Shown: piece after piece, positions 9,601 to 13,324 of the stretch
How positions within the stretch are numbered: position 1 is the first letter of the stretch
Layout: each line of letters opens with the position of its first letter
Assembly: GCA_030635365.1 (NCBI GenBank)
Contig: DAOVYZ010000027.1
Coordinates: forward strand, 1-13,324
Source of the DNA: Bacteroidales bacterium
GTDB lineage: Bacteria > Bacteroidota > Bacteroidia > Bacteroidales > UBA12077
Direction: 5' to 3'
Length of the DNA stretch: 13,324 nucleotides
Program-made: the position numbers and the translations under genes
Notes under the pieces: model-generated
Told to the model about the DNA's origin: nothing
Database searches by the model: none
What the model saw: only the letters and a program-made list of their open reading frames with translations

Positions 9601-9841
9601 CTCCTGTTGCTTGTAAAGCATGATTGTCATTTCCTGACCTGTCAGTCCATTCAGAAACAGGATCGTTGTTGTTTAAGGAAAGATAGTTTGCATCCAGCCA
9701 CATTATATTTTGTGGTTGGCTTGCAGAACCATTGCTATTACCTACCCCCCCGGGGCCGTTCTGCCCTCTAAGGCTTATAATAGCTATACTTGTCATAAAA
9801 ATGACAAGCACTATTTTTAAAAAATATTTATACTTTTTCAT
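698..9841 (-). CDS. Giant secreted modular protein (LamG-like head, three beta-repeat modules, Ig/PKD-like tail), probable surface adhesin
   Basis: A 3047-residue protein with one uninterrupted frame, starting at the ATG at 9841. It has an N-terminal signal peptide (basic MKKYKYFLK, hydrophobic core to about residue 24, then RGQNGPGG). Residues about 45-265 look like a LamG/concanavalin-like domain (IMWLDAN, VSEWTDRSGNDNHA, VNGFPIIYF). Residues about 266-457 are a beta-rich linker domain that commonly follows such heads in Bacteroidota (YYDVAGIG, WNREWYIDA). Three modules follow, about 458-1425, 1426-2328 and 2329-2743. Each opens with a Trp-rich cap (W..SGDWEDSDIW, SGQYDWNVAANW, NQNGDWTDGTIW), continues into parallel-beta-helix-like repeats, and ends in a domain marked by LPLGT, FPMGAGGKYTP or FPVGDGSRYG. 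Residues about 2744-3030 are three Ig/PKD-like domains with the few cysteines. The tail ends GTGPQYHIGNTWAN. Composition is rich in Asn, Thr, Gly and Asp. I see no enzymatic motif and no recognisable type IX C-terminal domain. A surface adhesin or matrix role is inferred from architecture. Confidence 0.93.
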   Translation of the reverse strand: MKKYKYFLKIVLVIFMTSIAIISLRGQNGPGGVGNSNGSASQPQNIMWLDANYLSLNNNDPVSEWTDRSGNDNHALQATGVRQPLFNTSIVNGFPIIYFENNPVGGGEEDFMAFDGNVIVNTDFTVFYVAARRNNGANFVLAGTTESANQNMHFGWRNATQNTCNHWSNDIYSTLVGDGSGYVGDGTPNDDYGIFMNRLASAEGNPQRRVFQNGTQIGSLNNATQLSAYGGSGIARWRATPNYYDINVTEVVFYTDPLNTAQRTIVENYLGAKYSITITNSRYSGAASGFYYDVAGIGAEADGTHARAASAGLYIYENASSLAATEYVMFGHNDSTNNSTTKKTGTIVTNAGAQAAWNREWYIDATKTDGIDAKLVFDFKEALTDGEYPQNVSNYVLLYRATNGASDDYAQVTVAASGLGDADQVYFDVSNANLLDGFYTIGTTDDTNSPVEGAPGVTWYTLVSGDWEDSDIWTMDPSGALPNNPGGFTPTTSPSSTSDKVVILSGRTITISVGNNNKTHSGMEVQGRLDVTTTTGHNFGSISGGGRILLAADNFPAGDATHFISEGQGEGTVVHYGASHTLANDREYYNLEIIMDAPANIVTLTADYTLNGNLLVENGVLKINDDAATDIRNIIVKKDVIVETNGQITTGTGNTIGAYSIPGTMPTGDNYFKIFHQFEIYGDFTNNGSVRFTNQADPIYNQFSNTGAVTVWFKGASNNDITLYGTTDFYNLIVDKGTDKTYQLKIYSNNANYFRLFGANNVGRYNTAPYSAANPCIRKALWVHNGTLKLTGYINIPTLSEGNQAGGNGDYAIGQNAAFWMAGENVTVYSTANDRSTVGNTQVADGSGLSVTAGSSNQAMSVYGKFRISNGVFGTRNSAGFIFWNSANAQVYIEGGDINVAQMRSAGGGSGVASYVQSGGTVLVRGDETEDGEYTGAYPLFGLETTDAVFHMSGGEIILRDEDGDNDPEWYIPSSEGNYNVTGGKVTINVRNTRSFQLYSTANFWDLEIINNTGSGNMLVQLDTNLTVSNDLTLNPYVELDVEDPTVTGLYHNVTIGRNFSIDEGAAYTYGTNTTTFNGTEDGELYIGHNTDDGYEQYFYNFIVNKSVGKQILVIGDVNKEPPNSSQWFNRLVHIVGTVEVKSGILNQGKQSVRLFGAVYVEKDGELGVYEAGTTELTAYVMLRDGDVTLNTEVNAIFGNIKLNTTGTVTLTTDVYFKRIGYYIGLMNLQTYNAKIDYLHNRETTNNFAINNGSSAKMIYTDANASDGGISLLIHANGTYALPLGTRTTLTRYTPAEVIVTNFSDSGYVQISPADKVLATTDPTGGNILSYYWRVRHEEFITEPTVEYNFHYDESDLDGAGDENQFRPGFVTDEDPYTRNFDGNQTGVDQTNNIINFDNTGVGFTLERANYTAGRQNRFNGPLRKYYSVTASGQYDWNVAANWYRDTPDTGPPFIPTDGSIVIIRGGARMNIYSATIADVAVVEFDHDYGTNPTPTSENVPRMQFRVNGTYDVGNVKGTGMVSFNATRTINLSGDFGDFGTNLESYYLYFGGNATLNSIPTPIPNLMIESATYTIDQDIIVNADLVIQGNATVTPIQDVHVKDDILMGYWQGGTLRFPGTGSSIDITVDDDIDFTQVYISANDRNIIVIDPGAASTLEHNLIVKGDIVHGSGNGYDFDLYNAANRPAVILEFQGDVKQRYYRTSTSVPDFYRIVVNKGTSQNDTITFEDEFTLSGPTNGLTKALEMQNGVLQLDDTDIDINLSTGGSDFDIPATTSLQVTQGTVNIYGDDNGISLNGKLLVDGGTVDMINGAGNGNNYIEYSSSGSAEIEVSAGNLWVGSQIRRSTITEEGILSFTQSGGEVQLGVSEVGNNDRAIFEILNTGSSFTHSAGNFYIVNDGRTGPSIASFYYDPETSNLTTGTQIQFGNANTTASSNAFTIHAVDNLMNVTVNNNNNPTVTLSIVPLTLQEDLTITANSSFDANSLDLTINGDFTNNGTFSANGNTTIFSGSGTQNINGVTTTFYNLTKSSANLLDVNTDIIIENEGLFNAGTLNDNSNEIYVQGDINLDVTHNYGGSGNGITLNGTSQQVATGNGTIGKLTIDNASGVEMPLGNSYTITDELELTSGVFEIGKNLLKLEVGADVIAGNPFSETNMISTNISFTDNGVEKVFPSGGPQSFIFPMGAGGKYTPVSFTITANGNSTGSITVKGANERHPSVQEDAEAPDPEIVDIDNVLQYHWVLKANGISNFSATAKMLYDTTDVEVTAPYTVANYITARLLSDGSGNWNKFDVNDVDEINHELDFTFANVDDAGIAGDYTAGIDDAIPDQVPFYETNQNGDWTDGTIWTPNVTGGPRGAMVRINVGDTVTVPSNFISSYTTEINGVLKVDSTFGHRLGDVTGTGTLYTKRESLPAGFYNAFCSSGGGTLEYGGLATYDILASFTYVNNLTVSGTGEKRFPNTDLTIYGDLLINGDDASLILDNDHDQKITISGDITKTLGVFDAGLGANAKVLMDGSAAQTITGDFTGTSAFYHFELDNSNGLTLAGPAEIDGGLTFTNGVISSTVVNLLTIDNTSETAVTGYSSVRYVDGPMRKRVLSGGNFVFPVGDGSRYGKVDLVNTSTTGAQYWEAQYYDANPHNFPMDTSLREAGLEMVSGNEYWRVEGPAGDSSRVRIRWDDQSLLPAMTSDRVNNLMIAEWLTGQWQIVDGVVTDGGVNSGTILSDYRVDLDEHYFTLGTSESAPLPAAGFITLDTSICAGTSADLRVQLGGSPDWTIYVWDGSSTTTYSAIGSSPYTFNVTPGITTTYTIDSVSDNTGATTSATIFGSPVTVTVVPLPINTYSVTGGGPYCAGGAGVVVGLDDSEIGVTYELYVGGVPTGSTVAGDGSAVSFGNQTTAGNYTVEGAKDVNTNCTQTMTGNATVTVNPVPALTFTVDAVLDTICTGNNTQIEIDFTAGAAPFDFTVARDDEVPVTTTENLTNISADPYTYIPATAPVWVDDGSPETVYIYRITTITDNNGCSSTNIGNEKGTVFKVPGTGPQYHIGNTWAN

Positions 9842-9854
9842 AATAATTATTGGC

Positions 9855-9869
9855 CATTAATTATTAATG
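9855..9869. promoter_or_regulatory. 15-bp AT-rich palindrome in the giant gene's leader
   Basis: CATTAATTATTAATG has 7-base arms around one central base, between the probable -7 element and the start codon of the giant gene. It could be an operator placed downstream of the promoter. In DNA this AT-rich a short palindrome can also arise by chance. Confidence 0.25.
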
Positions 9870-9896
9870 TTTTTTATTAAATTACATTCAAACATG

Positions 9897-9904
9897 CAAA
9901 TTTA
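9897..9904 (-). promoter_or_regulatory. Probable -7 promoter element of the giant gene
   Basis: On the minus strand these bases read TAAATTTG, matching the Bacteroidota -7 consensus TAnnTTTG. It would give a leader of about 50 nt before the ATG at 9841. I find no TTTG -33 element at the usual distance upstream, so the call is tentative. Confidence 0.4.
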
Positions 9905-10185
9905 CTAATTGTTTACTGTTTTTACTATAAAATGTTACAATTCAAAATATTAAATAGCCCATCTTTTTGATTAATAAGAAAATATCTTTGATGAATCAAT
10001 CAAATTTAGTTCTTAATTCACTATCAAATAGGCATTTTTATTAAAAAAATCTGTATTTATATCAAAATGTTTTAAGAATATAAATCTAAAATAAGTAATT
10101 TATGCGTAAAGTAAAAATATACAGCTAAATCAATTATGGATATTATTTAAAATATTGTATTAATTATTATTTACAATAGTATTGA

Positions 10186-10355
10186 GATCATTCTAATAGT
10201 TCAAACCTTTTTGGCTTAGACCTGGGAAAAACAAGTCTTTCTGGTATAAAGGCACAAGCAAAAGATGCGCTATGTAAAGTAAGTAAAACTTACTACAATA
10301 AGCCGGCTCAGGCAAAGCCTAAGCCGAACTGGATATACTGAGCACGTACGGCTAA
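10186..10355 (+). other. GC-richer structured island: candidate small RNA or decayed mobile/gene remnant
   Basis: By hand count about 42% GC from 10201 to 10360, against about 20% in the flank checked. It holds two hairpins with AAA loops: 10273-10297 (AGTAAGT paired with ACTTACT, extended by TGT/ACA across a two-base bulge) and 10304-10326 (CGGCT.AGGC paired with GCCT.AGCCG, one mismatch). AGCCG at 10322-10326 can alternatively pair with CGGCT at 10349-10353. The plus strand is also open without a start codon from 10186 to the TGA at 10339. Its 51 codons read like real protein in places (NLFGLDLGKTSLSGIKAQ, then a Lys/Pro-rich end NKPAQAKPKPNWIY). I do not recognise an RNA family or protein. 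Either reading, a small RNA or the tail of a broken gene, fits the composition break. Confidence 0.35.
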
Positions 10356-10586
10356 TGCACTAAAAATAATTCTTGTTGAAATAATAAATTGCCTCATCTA
10401 CAATTGTTTCCGAATTTATGATTCTTTCTAATAACCAAATGTAGTGTATTGATTATCAAAAAAATAGGTAATAATACTTATAATCTCTCTTTTCGTTAAG
10501 ATTTATGTTAAGTGAAAACTACTGCTTTTTATAAGCGGTTTATAATTCATTTTTTTTTAGTATTTTCGGTTCATCAATTATTCACT

Positions 10587-11000
10587 ATGAAAAAATCATC
10601 ATTGTTTTTATTAATTTCAGGGCTTATTCTATCTCAGTTACTTGTTGTAAAATTTAACTTGAACAATGGTTTTGTATTTCATGGAATTGATTTTAATTTA
10701 TTGCCTATAGCCAAATACGCCGGCAAATCATCACCTGAGCTTTATTTAACCTTAAGAATATTAGGATATATTGCATTTATTATTTTTGGTGTTATGCATA
10801 TAAACAAAATAAAATATCCGAGTATTTTTAAATCAGCTTTGATGTTTTCAGCAATTTCTGTTGTAGTAACATTCTTTGAATTTACCAGTATTCTTGAAGA
10901 TATTAATGCCAACTACCAAGGGAAATATTTCAAGATAGGATGGTTATTATTTTTACTTGGGATTTGGATTTTTAGTAAAATATACCTTATGAAAAAATGA
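10587..11000 (+). CDS. Small four-helix integral membrane protein of unknown function
   Basis: A 137-residue protein from the ATG at 10587. The frame extends upstream to a GTG at 10512, but the added 25 residues are an atypical aromatic-rich extension, whereas MKKSSLFLLISG is a normal start for an inner-membrane protein, so the ATG is preferred. Four hydrophobic segments are visible at about residues 5-22, 52-70, 83-103 and 117-133. A short polar loop (KFNLNNG) follows the first helix and a polar loop with acidic residues (SILEDINANYQGKY) precedes the last. No catalytic motif or named family is recognised. It overlaps the next gene by ATGA, so the two are probably translationally coupled and the products may act together. 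Confidence 0.75.
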   Translation: MKKSSLFLLISGLILSQLLVVKFNLNNGFVFHGIDFNLLPIAKYAGKSSPELYLTLRILGYIAFIIFGVMHINKIKYPSIFKSALMFSAISVVVTFFEFTSILEDINANYQGKYFKIGWLLFLLGIWIFSKIYLMKK

Positions 11001-11338
11001 AACAATCAATAGATAAATTAAATAAAGAGAGACAAGAATTAAATAAGTTAATGCTTTCTGAAGATAAATTCTTTACAGAATTTGTAAAACTTGATGATGA
11101 AGTTTATTCAGAACATGTTATTCCTAAGAAATATAAAGAATTAATGGGATTGAGCATCTCAATTGTTTCAAAGTGTGATGAATGCATTTTATACCATATT
11201 CAAGGATGTTTAAAAGAAGGCGCTTCAAAAGAAGAAATTATTGAAACTATTAAAATTTCAGTTATTGGTGGTGGCTCTGTTTTATTTCCACATGCCAGAT
11301 ACGCCTTTAAAATTCTACAAGAACTAAAAGTGTTATAA
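10997..11338 (+). CDS. Carboxymuconolactone decarboxylase / AhpD-like family protein
   Basis: A 113-residue, mostly helical protein of the usual length for single-domain members of this family. The core motif is SKCDECILYHIQGCLKEGAS: Cys60 and Cys63 form the CxxC pair and His67 follows four residues later, as in the AhpD active site. The segment after it (SKEEIIETIKISVIGGGSVLFPHARYA) matches the helix and glycine turn typical of the fold. Family members include disulfide-dependent alkylhydroperoxidase partners as well as decarboxylases; the intact CxxC...H favours a redox role here, but the substrate cannot be read from sequence. The ATG overlaps the stop codon of the membrane-protein gene, and the next gene begins 1 bp after its stop, so all three are almost certainly one transcript. 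Confidence 0.88.
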   Translation: MKQSIDKLNKERQELNKLMLSEDKFFTEFVKLDDEVYSEHVIPKKYKELMGLSISIVSKCDECILYHIQGCLKEGASKEEIIETIKISVIGGGSVLFPHARYAFKILQELKVL

Positions 11339-11339
11339 A

Positions 11340-11957
11340 ATGATTTCAAGATTACTCTTATTCACCTTATTATTTTGCATAAACTTAAAATCATATTCTC
11401 AAATTTATGTTAGTAAAACAGAAGTTGATTATTCACTGAAAGTTGAACGAGATGGTATTCATAGAATCTTAACTTTTGGGAAAGATAAAGATTCAAATAT
11501 CTATACTTCAGTTAAATATTCAGTCTCCGATTTTAATACAATAGTAGGTGAAAAGAAACTTAAAGATGAAATAAATACTATGGAAGAACTATGGAGCATT
11601 GCACAAGATAGCATAAAATATGATCTACAATCTTTTAATATAGGCTATCCTGCTACTTATTCTGATATTCTAAATAATCATATTAAGGCATTTCTTGAAT
11701 CAAAAGAATGGCAGACTCATGTTGAGAAAAACGGGAAGAAGCTTAATTATGATTTAATTAAAAAAATAATGTTAGAGAGCAATGTGTATAAACCTTTATA
11801 TGATTTTCTAAAAACTATTCACTATACATTTATTGGGTTTGAAACCGAAAAACATGGTTTTATAACTGAGAATGAACTTCAAACTTTGGGTTATTCAGGA
11901 AAAGAAATTATCCCAATGCCATTTATGGTTTGGATAAAGATTGAAAAAATTGAATAA
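11340..11957 (+). CDS. Secreted or periplasmic protein of unknown function
   Basis: A 205-residue protein starting 1 bp after the preceding stop codon. Residues 1-20 form a clear signal peptide (ISRLLLFTLLFC core, cleavage expected at SYS before Gln21). The Cys at position 13 sits inside the hydrophobic core and does not form a normal lipobox (Phe precedes it), so a lipoprotein is unlikely. The mature part is mixed alpha/beta, rich in Lys, Glu, Ile and Tyr, has no further Cys, and carries no motif I recognise. The third position in a tight operon after a membrane protein and a CxxC redox-type protein suggests a shared envelope-related function, which is inference only. Confidence 0.78.
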   Translation: MISRLLLFTLLFCINLKSYSQIYVSKTEVDYSLKVERDGIHRILTFGKDKDSNIYTSVKYSVSDFNTIVGEKKLKDEINTMEELWSIAQDSIKYDLQSFNIGYPATYSDILNNHIKAFLESKEWQTHVEKNGKKLNYDLIKKIMLESNVYKPLYDFLKTIHYTFIGFETEKHGFITENELQTLGYSGKEIIPMPFMVWIKIEKIE

Positions 11958-12018
11958 TATTAGATAAAACAAAGGATGTCCAAAAAGTAAAAAAAATAGC
12001 AAATTGTAATTTTCTCTA

Positions 12019-12127
12019 CTTTGTGAAACCCTGCCTATGCCGGCAGGCAGGTTTGTGGAACTCCGTGTAACAACATTTTGTCATTATACCACAAAGTATC
12101 GCGGAGGAAACGCAAAGGCACACAAAG
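12019..12127. repeat. Dispersed-repeat / MITE-like segment with CACAAAG units in inverted orientation
   Basis: CTTTGTG at 12019-12025 and TTTGTGG at 12052-12058 face CACAAAG at 12090-12096, CGCAAAG at 12111-12117 and CACAAAG at 12121-12127, so the segment is bounded by inverted copies of a 7-base unit. The style, with 'cacaaag / cgcaaaggca' phrases, resembles intergenic repeats I recall as multi-copy in Bacteroidota and related genomes. GC content rises above the surroundings. No coding sequence is seen. Multi-copy status cannot be tested within this window. Confidence 0.45.
12026..12054. repeat. GGCAGGCAGG-type hairpin inside the repeat segment
   Basis: AAACC(C)TGCCT pairs with AGGCAGGTTT: ten base pairs with one bulged C, around an 8-base centre that contains the palindrome GCCGGC. 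Similar CCTGCC/GGCAGG hairpins are, from memory, common intergenic elements in Bacteroidota. Its position between convergent genes would allow it to act as a transcription barrier or a 3'-end stabiliser. Confidence 0.5.
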
Positions 12128-12167
12128 ACACCCTCGTTTTAATATATAAACAACCTAATAAATAGTT

Positions 12168-13199
12168 CTATAAAAGATTTATACCTGATTTCTTAAGATC
12201 CTCTTTTAATACTTCAGGCCAAATACTTGCCTGAACTTCTCCTATGTGTTTTTTTCTTAATAATAACATTGCTAATCGGGATTGCCCTATACCTCCACCT
12301 ATTGATAAAGGCAGTTCATCATTCATTAACTTTGAGTGAAAGGATAACGATAAGCGATTCTCCGTTTTGGTCAAGCTGAGTTGATGTTGAAGAGATTTCT
12401 TATCAACACGTATGCCCATGGATGAAATTTCAAATGCATCTTTTAAAATTGGATTCCAAACAATTATATCTCCATTTAATCCTTTATAATTTCCAACAGC
12501 AGGTGTTGACCAATCGTCATAATCAGGAGCACGCAAATCATGCGGTACTCCATCAACCAGCTCATGCCCAATTCCTATAATAAAAACAGCTCCATGATCT
12601 CTCGCTACTACTTTTTCTCTTTGTTTTGGGCTAAGTTTCGGATAACGGTATTGAAGTTCTTCCGAATGGATGAATTTAATATCTTTTGGTAAAAATGCTT
12701 TTAAAGATGGAAATAAACCTACAATATATCGTTCCGTTTCTTTAATCGATTTATAAATATCTTTAACAATAGATTCTAAAAAATCTAAATTGCGATTCTT
12801 TATAGAAATTGACCTTTCCCAATCCCATTGATCAACAAATATTGAATGTATAGGACTAATAATTTCGTCCGGACGAAGTGCTCTCATGTCAGTAATTATT
12901 CCCTGCCCCGCCGGAACTCCAAGTTCTGCCAACTTCAAACGTTTCCATTTAGCCAGGGATTGTACTATTTCAACCTTTGTGCCTGGTAATGATTTTGCCA
13001 GAAATTGTACCGGTTTTTCTATTCCATTTAAATCATCATTAATTCCTGTTCCTTTAATTACTGTTAATGGAGCAGAAACCTCGTGCAAGTTTAATCTTGT
13101 CTTTATTTCTGATTTAAAATAGTCTTTTAAGCCACTAATAGCCTTTTCTCTGTCTAACCGGCTCAATTTCGTTTGTAAACTTTCTGTAATTTGTTGCAT
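12168..13199 (-). CDS. asnA: Aspartate--ammonia ligase (AsnA-type asparagine synthetase)
   Basis: This enzyme makes asparagine from aspartate, ammonia and ATP (giving AMP and pyrophosphate) in the cytosol and is structurally related to class II aminoacyl-tRNA synthetases. The 343-residue length is close to the E. coli AsnA length of about 330, and the similarity is end to end. Diagnostic blocks are SLAKWKR (81-87), MRALRPDE (105-112), VDQWDWER (122-129), the HSEEL block (178-182), RAPDYDDWSTP (223-233), GLNGDI (240-245), SSMGIRVD (259-266) and GGGIGQSR (301-308). The last of these is the ATP-binding arginine motif of the class II fold. All key blocks are intact. The ATG at 13199 is the only sensible start and has no Shine-Dalgarno sequence. 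The gene is convergent with the redox/membrane operon and preceded by a probable attenuator (13238-13319), so expression is likely set by asparagine or tRNA-Asn charging. Confidence 0.97.
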   Translation of the reverse strand: MQQITESLQTKLSRLDREKAISGLKDYFKSEIKTRLNLHEVSAPLTVIKGTGINDDLNGIEKPVQFLAKSLPGTKVEIVQSLAKWKRLKLAELGVPAGQGIITDMRALRPDEIISPIHSIFVDQWDWERSISIKNRNLDFLESIVKDIYKSIKETERYIVGLFPSLKAFLPKDIKFIHSEELQYRYPKLSPKQREKVVARDHGAVFIIGIGHELVDGVPHDLRAPDYDDWSTPAVGNYKGLNGDIIVWNPILKDAFEISSMGIRVDKKSLQHQLSLTKTENRLSLSFHSKLMNDELPLSIGGGIGQSRLAMLLLRKKHIGEVQASIWPEVLKEDLKKSGINLL

Positions 13200-13237
13200 T
13201 TTAAAATTTATTTAAAGGATTTAACATTTATATAAAT

Positions 13238-13273
13238 AAAAAACCCTTCTCCGGTTTAGCAGAGAAGGGTTTT
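13238..13273 (-). terminator. Intrinsic terminator / attenuator hairpin upstream of asnA
   Basis: On the minus strand AAAACCCTTCTC (13273-13262) pairs perfectly with GAGAAGGGTTTT (13251-13240): 12 bp around a 10-base loop, with the T run continuing to 13238 (six T in total, then ATTTAT). On the plus strand only four T follow, so the signal is oriented for minus-strand transcription, toward asnA. It ends 39 bp before the asnA start codon, where a simple terminator would make asnA need its own promoter in a very short gap. Confidence 0.85.
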
Positions 13274-13307
13274 AGTTAACATAAAAAGAGTTATTGCCTT
13301 CTCCGCT
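13258..13307 (-). promoter_or_regulatory. Candidate antiterminator pairing in the asnA leader
   Basis: AGCGGAGAAGG (13307-13297) is complementary to CCTTCTCTGCT (13268-13258) over 11 consecutive pairs with a single G-U. This uses up most of the terminator's 5' arm, so antiterminator and terminator exclude each other. The upstream strand can also fold back on CCTCCTC (13314-13308) in a small 1:2 hairpin with one mismatch. Four segments with 1:2, 2:3 and 3:4 pairings are the hallmark of an attenuator. Confidence 0.6.
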
Positions 13308-13319
13308 GAGGAGGTACAT
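13272..13319 (-). CDS. Candidate asnA leader peptide (15 aa, three Asn)
   Basis: ATG at 13319 to TAA at 13272 encodes MYLLSGEGNNSFYVN. Three of 15 residues are Asn (codons 9, 10 and 15), the product of the downstream enzyme, and the last one abuts the stop codon. The stop overlaps the 5' arm of the terminator by two bases, and codons 5-8 form the antiterminator strand. Only 5 bases lie upstream in the window, so the frame could begin earlier or be the end of a longer gene. Confidence 0.5.
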   Translation of the reverse strand: MYLLSGEGNNSFYVN

Positions 13320-13324
13320 TATTA

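Larger units (their letters stand above)
9842..10586. other. Divergent intergenic region of 745 bp
   Basis: This separates the giant minus-strand gene from the plus-strand operon. From 9905 to about 10185 I see only AT-rich sequence (about 20% GC by hand count at 10081-10140) with no gene or strong structure. From about 10186 to 10355 the composition changes abruptly and hairpins appear (separate entry). From 10356 to 10586 it is AT-rich again and presumably carries the operon promoter, but I could not find a TAnnTTTG element with a paired TTTG box; the nearest is TATTTTCG at 10561, one mismatch and very close to the start codon. Confidence 0.6.
11958..12167. other. Convergent intergenic region containing repeat-derived sequence
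   Basis: This lies between the plus-strand operon and the 3' end of asnA. Most of it (12019-12127) is a dispersed-repeat-like segment described separately. I see no hairpin followed by a T tract that would clearly terminate either the operon or asnA, although the hairpin at 12026-12054 could block both polymerases. Confidence 0.6.

Noticed and set aside
10321..10354. Group II intron domain V-like sequence (AGCCG...ACGTACGGCT)
   Set aside because: The outer 5 pairs and the 32-nt span fit, but there is an A-A mismatch next and no paired inner helix with a GNRA-type loop, and no reverse transcriptase is recognisable; not called as an intron.
10512..10586. Upstream GTG start that would extend the membrane protein by 25 residues
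   Set aside because: The extension is aromatic-rich and unlike a normal N-terminus, while the internal ATG at 10587 gives a standard MKK start and first membrane segment.
11340..11402. Lipoprotein signal for the 205-residue protein because of the Cys at residue 13
   Set aside because: The Cys is inside the hydrophobic core and preceded by Leu-Leu-Phe, not a small residue; a normal signal peptidase I site (SYS before Gln) fits better.
12030..12130. Possible CRISPR-like repeats from the CACAAAG units
   Set aside because: Units are only 7 bases, irregularly spaced and partly inverted; no constant-length spacers and no cas genes.
13238..13273. Reading the hairpin as a terminator for a plus-strand transcript
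   Set aside because: The T run after the stem is longer on the minus strand (six versus four), and no plus-strand gene precedes it.

Overview
The window looks like a chromosome segment of a low-GC member of the Bacteroidota, possibly in or near the Bacteroidales/Marinilabiliales. The evidence is a very large secreted protein built from a LamG-like head, beta-rich repeats and Ig/PKD-like tail domains, signal peptides that end just before Gln, the near absence of Shine-Dalgarno sequences, a TAnnTTTG-type -7 element before the large gene, and an AsnA-type asparagine synthetase. This placement rests on sequence style, not on a marker gene.

Left part (1-9841, minus strand). A 3047-residue exported surface or adhesin-like protein fills 698-9841. 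It is followed, 403 bp downstream on the same strand, by the start of a second secreted protein that runs off the left edge (294 to 1). The large protein contains three successive copies of one composite module, then three Ig/PKD-like domains and a short tail, with no type IX secretion C-terminal domain that I can recognise. The gap between the two genes holds an 18-bp perfect palindrome and a spaced 11-bp direct repeat.

Middle (9842-11957). A 745-bp AT-rich divergent intergenic region contains the large gene's probable promoter and a conspicuous GC-richer island (about 10186-10355) with two hairpins and a start-less open frame. A compact three-gene plus-strand operon follows: a four-helix membrane protein, a carboxymuconolactone decarboxylase/AhpD-like protein with a CxxC motif (ATGA overlap), and a secreted protein of unknown function (1-bp gap).

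Right part (11958-13324). A repeat-derived intergenic stretch with CACAAAG-type units and a GGCAGGCAGG hairpin separates the operon from the convergent asnA (minus strand). Upstream of asnA lies the most interesting item of the window. A 15-codon leader ORF with three Asn codons overlaps an RNA segment that can form an 11-bp antiterminator, mutually exclusive with a 12-bp terminator followed by a U tract. This looks like asparagine-responsive transcription attenuation of asnA, although the positions of the Asn codons do not fit the classical trp layout.
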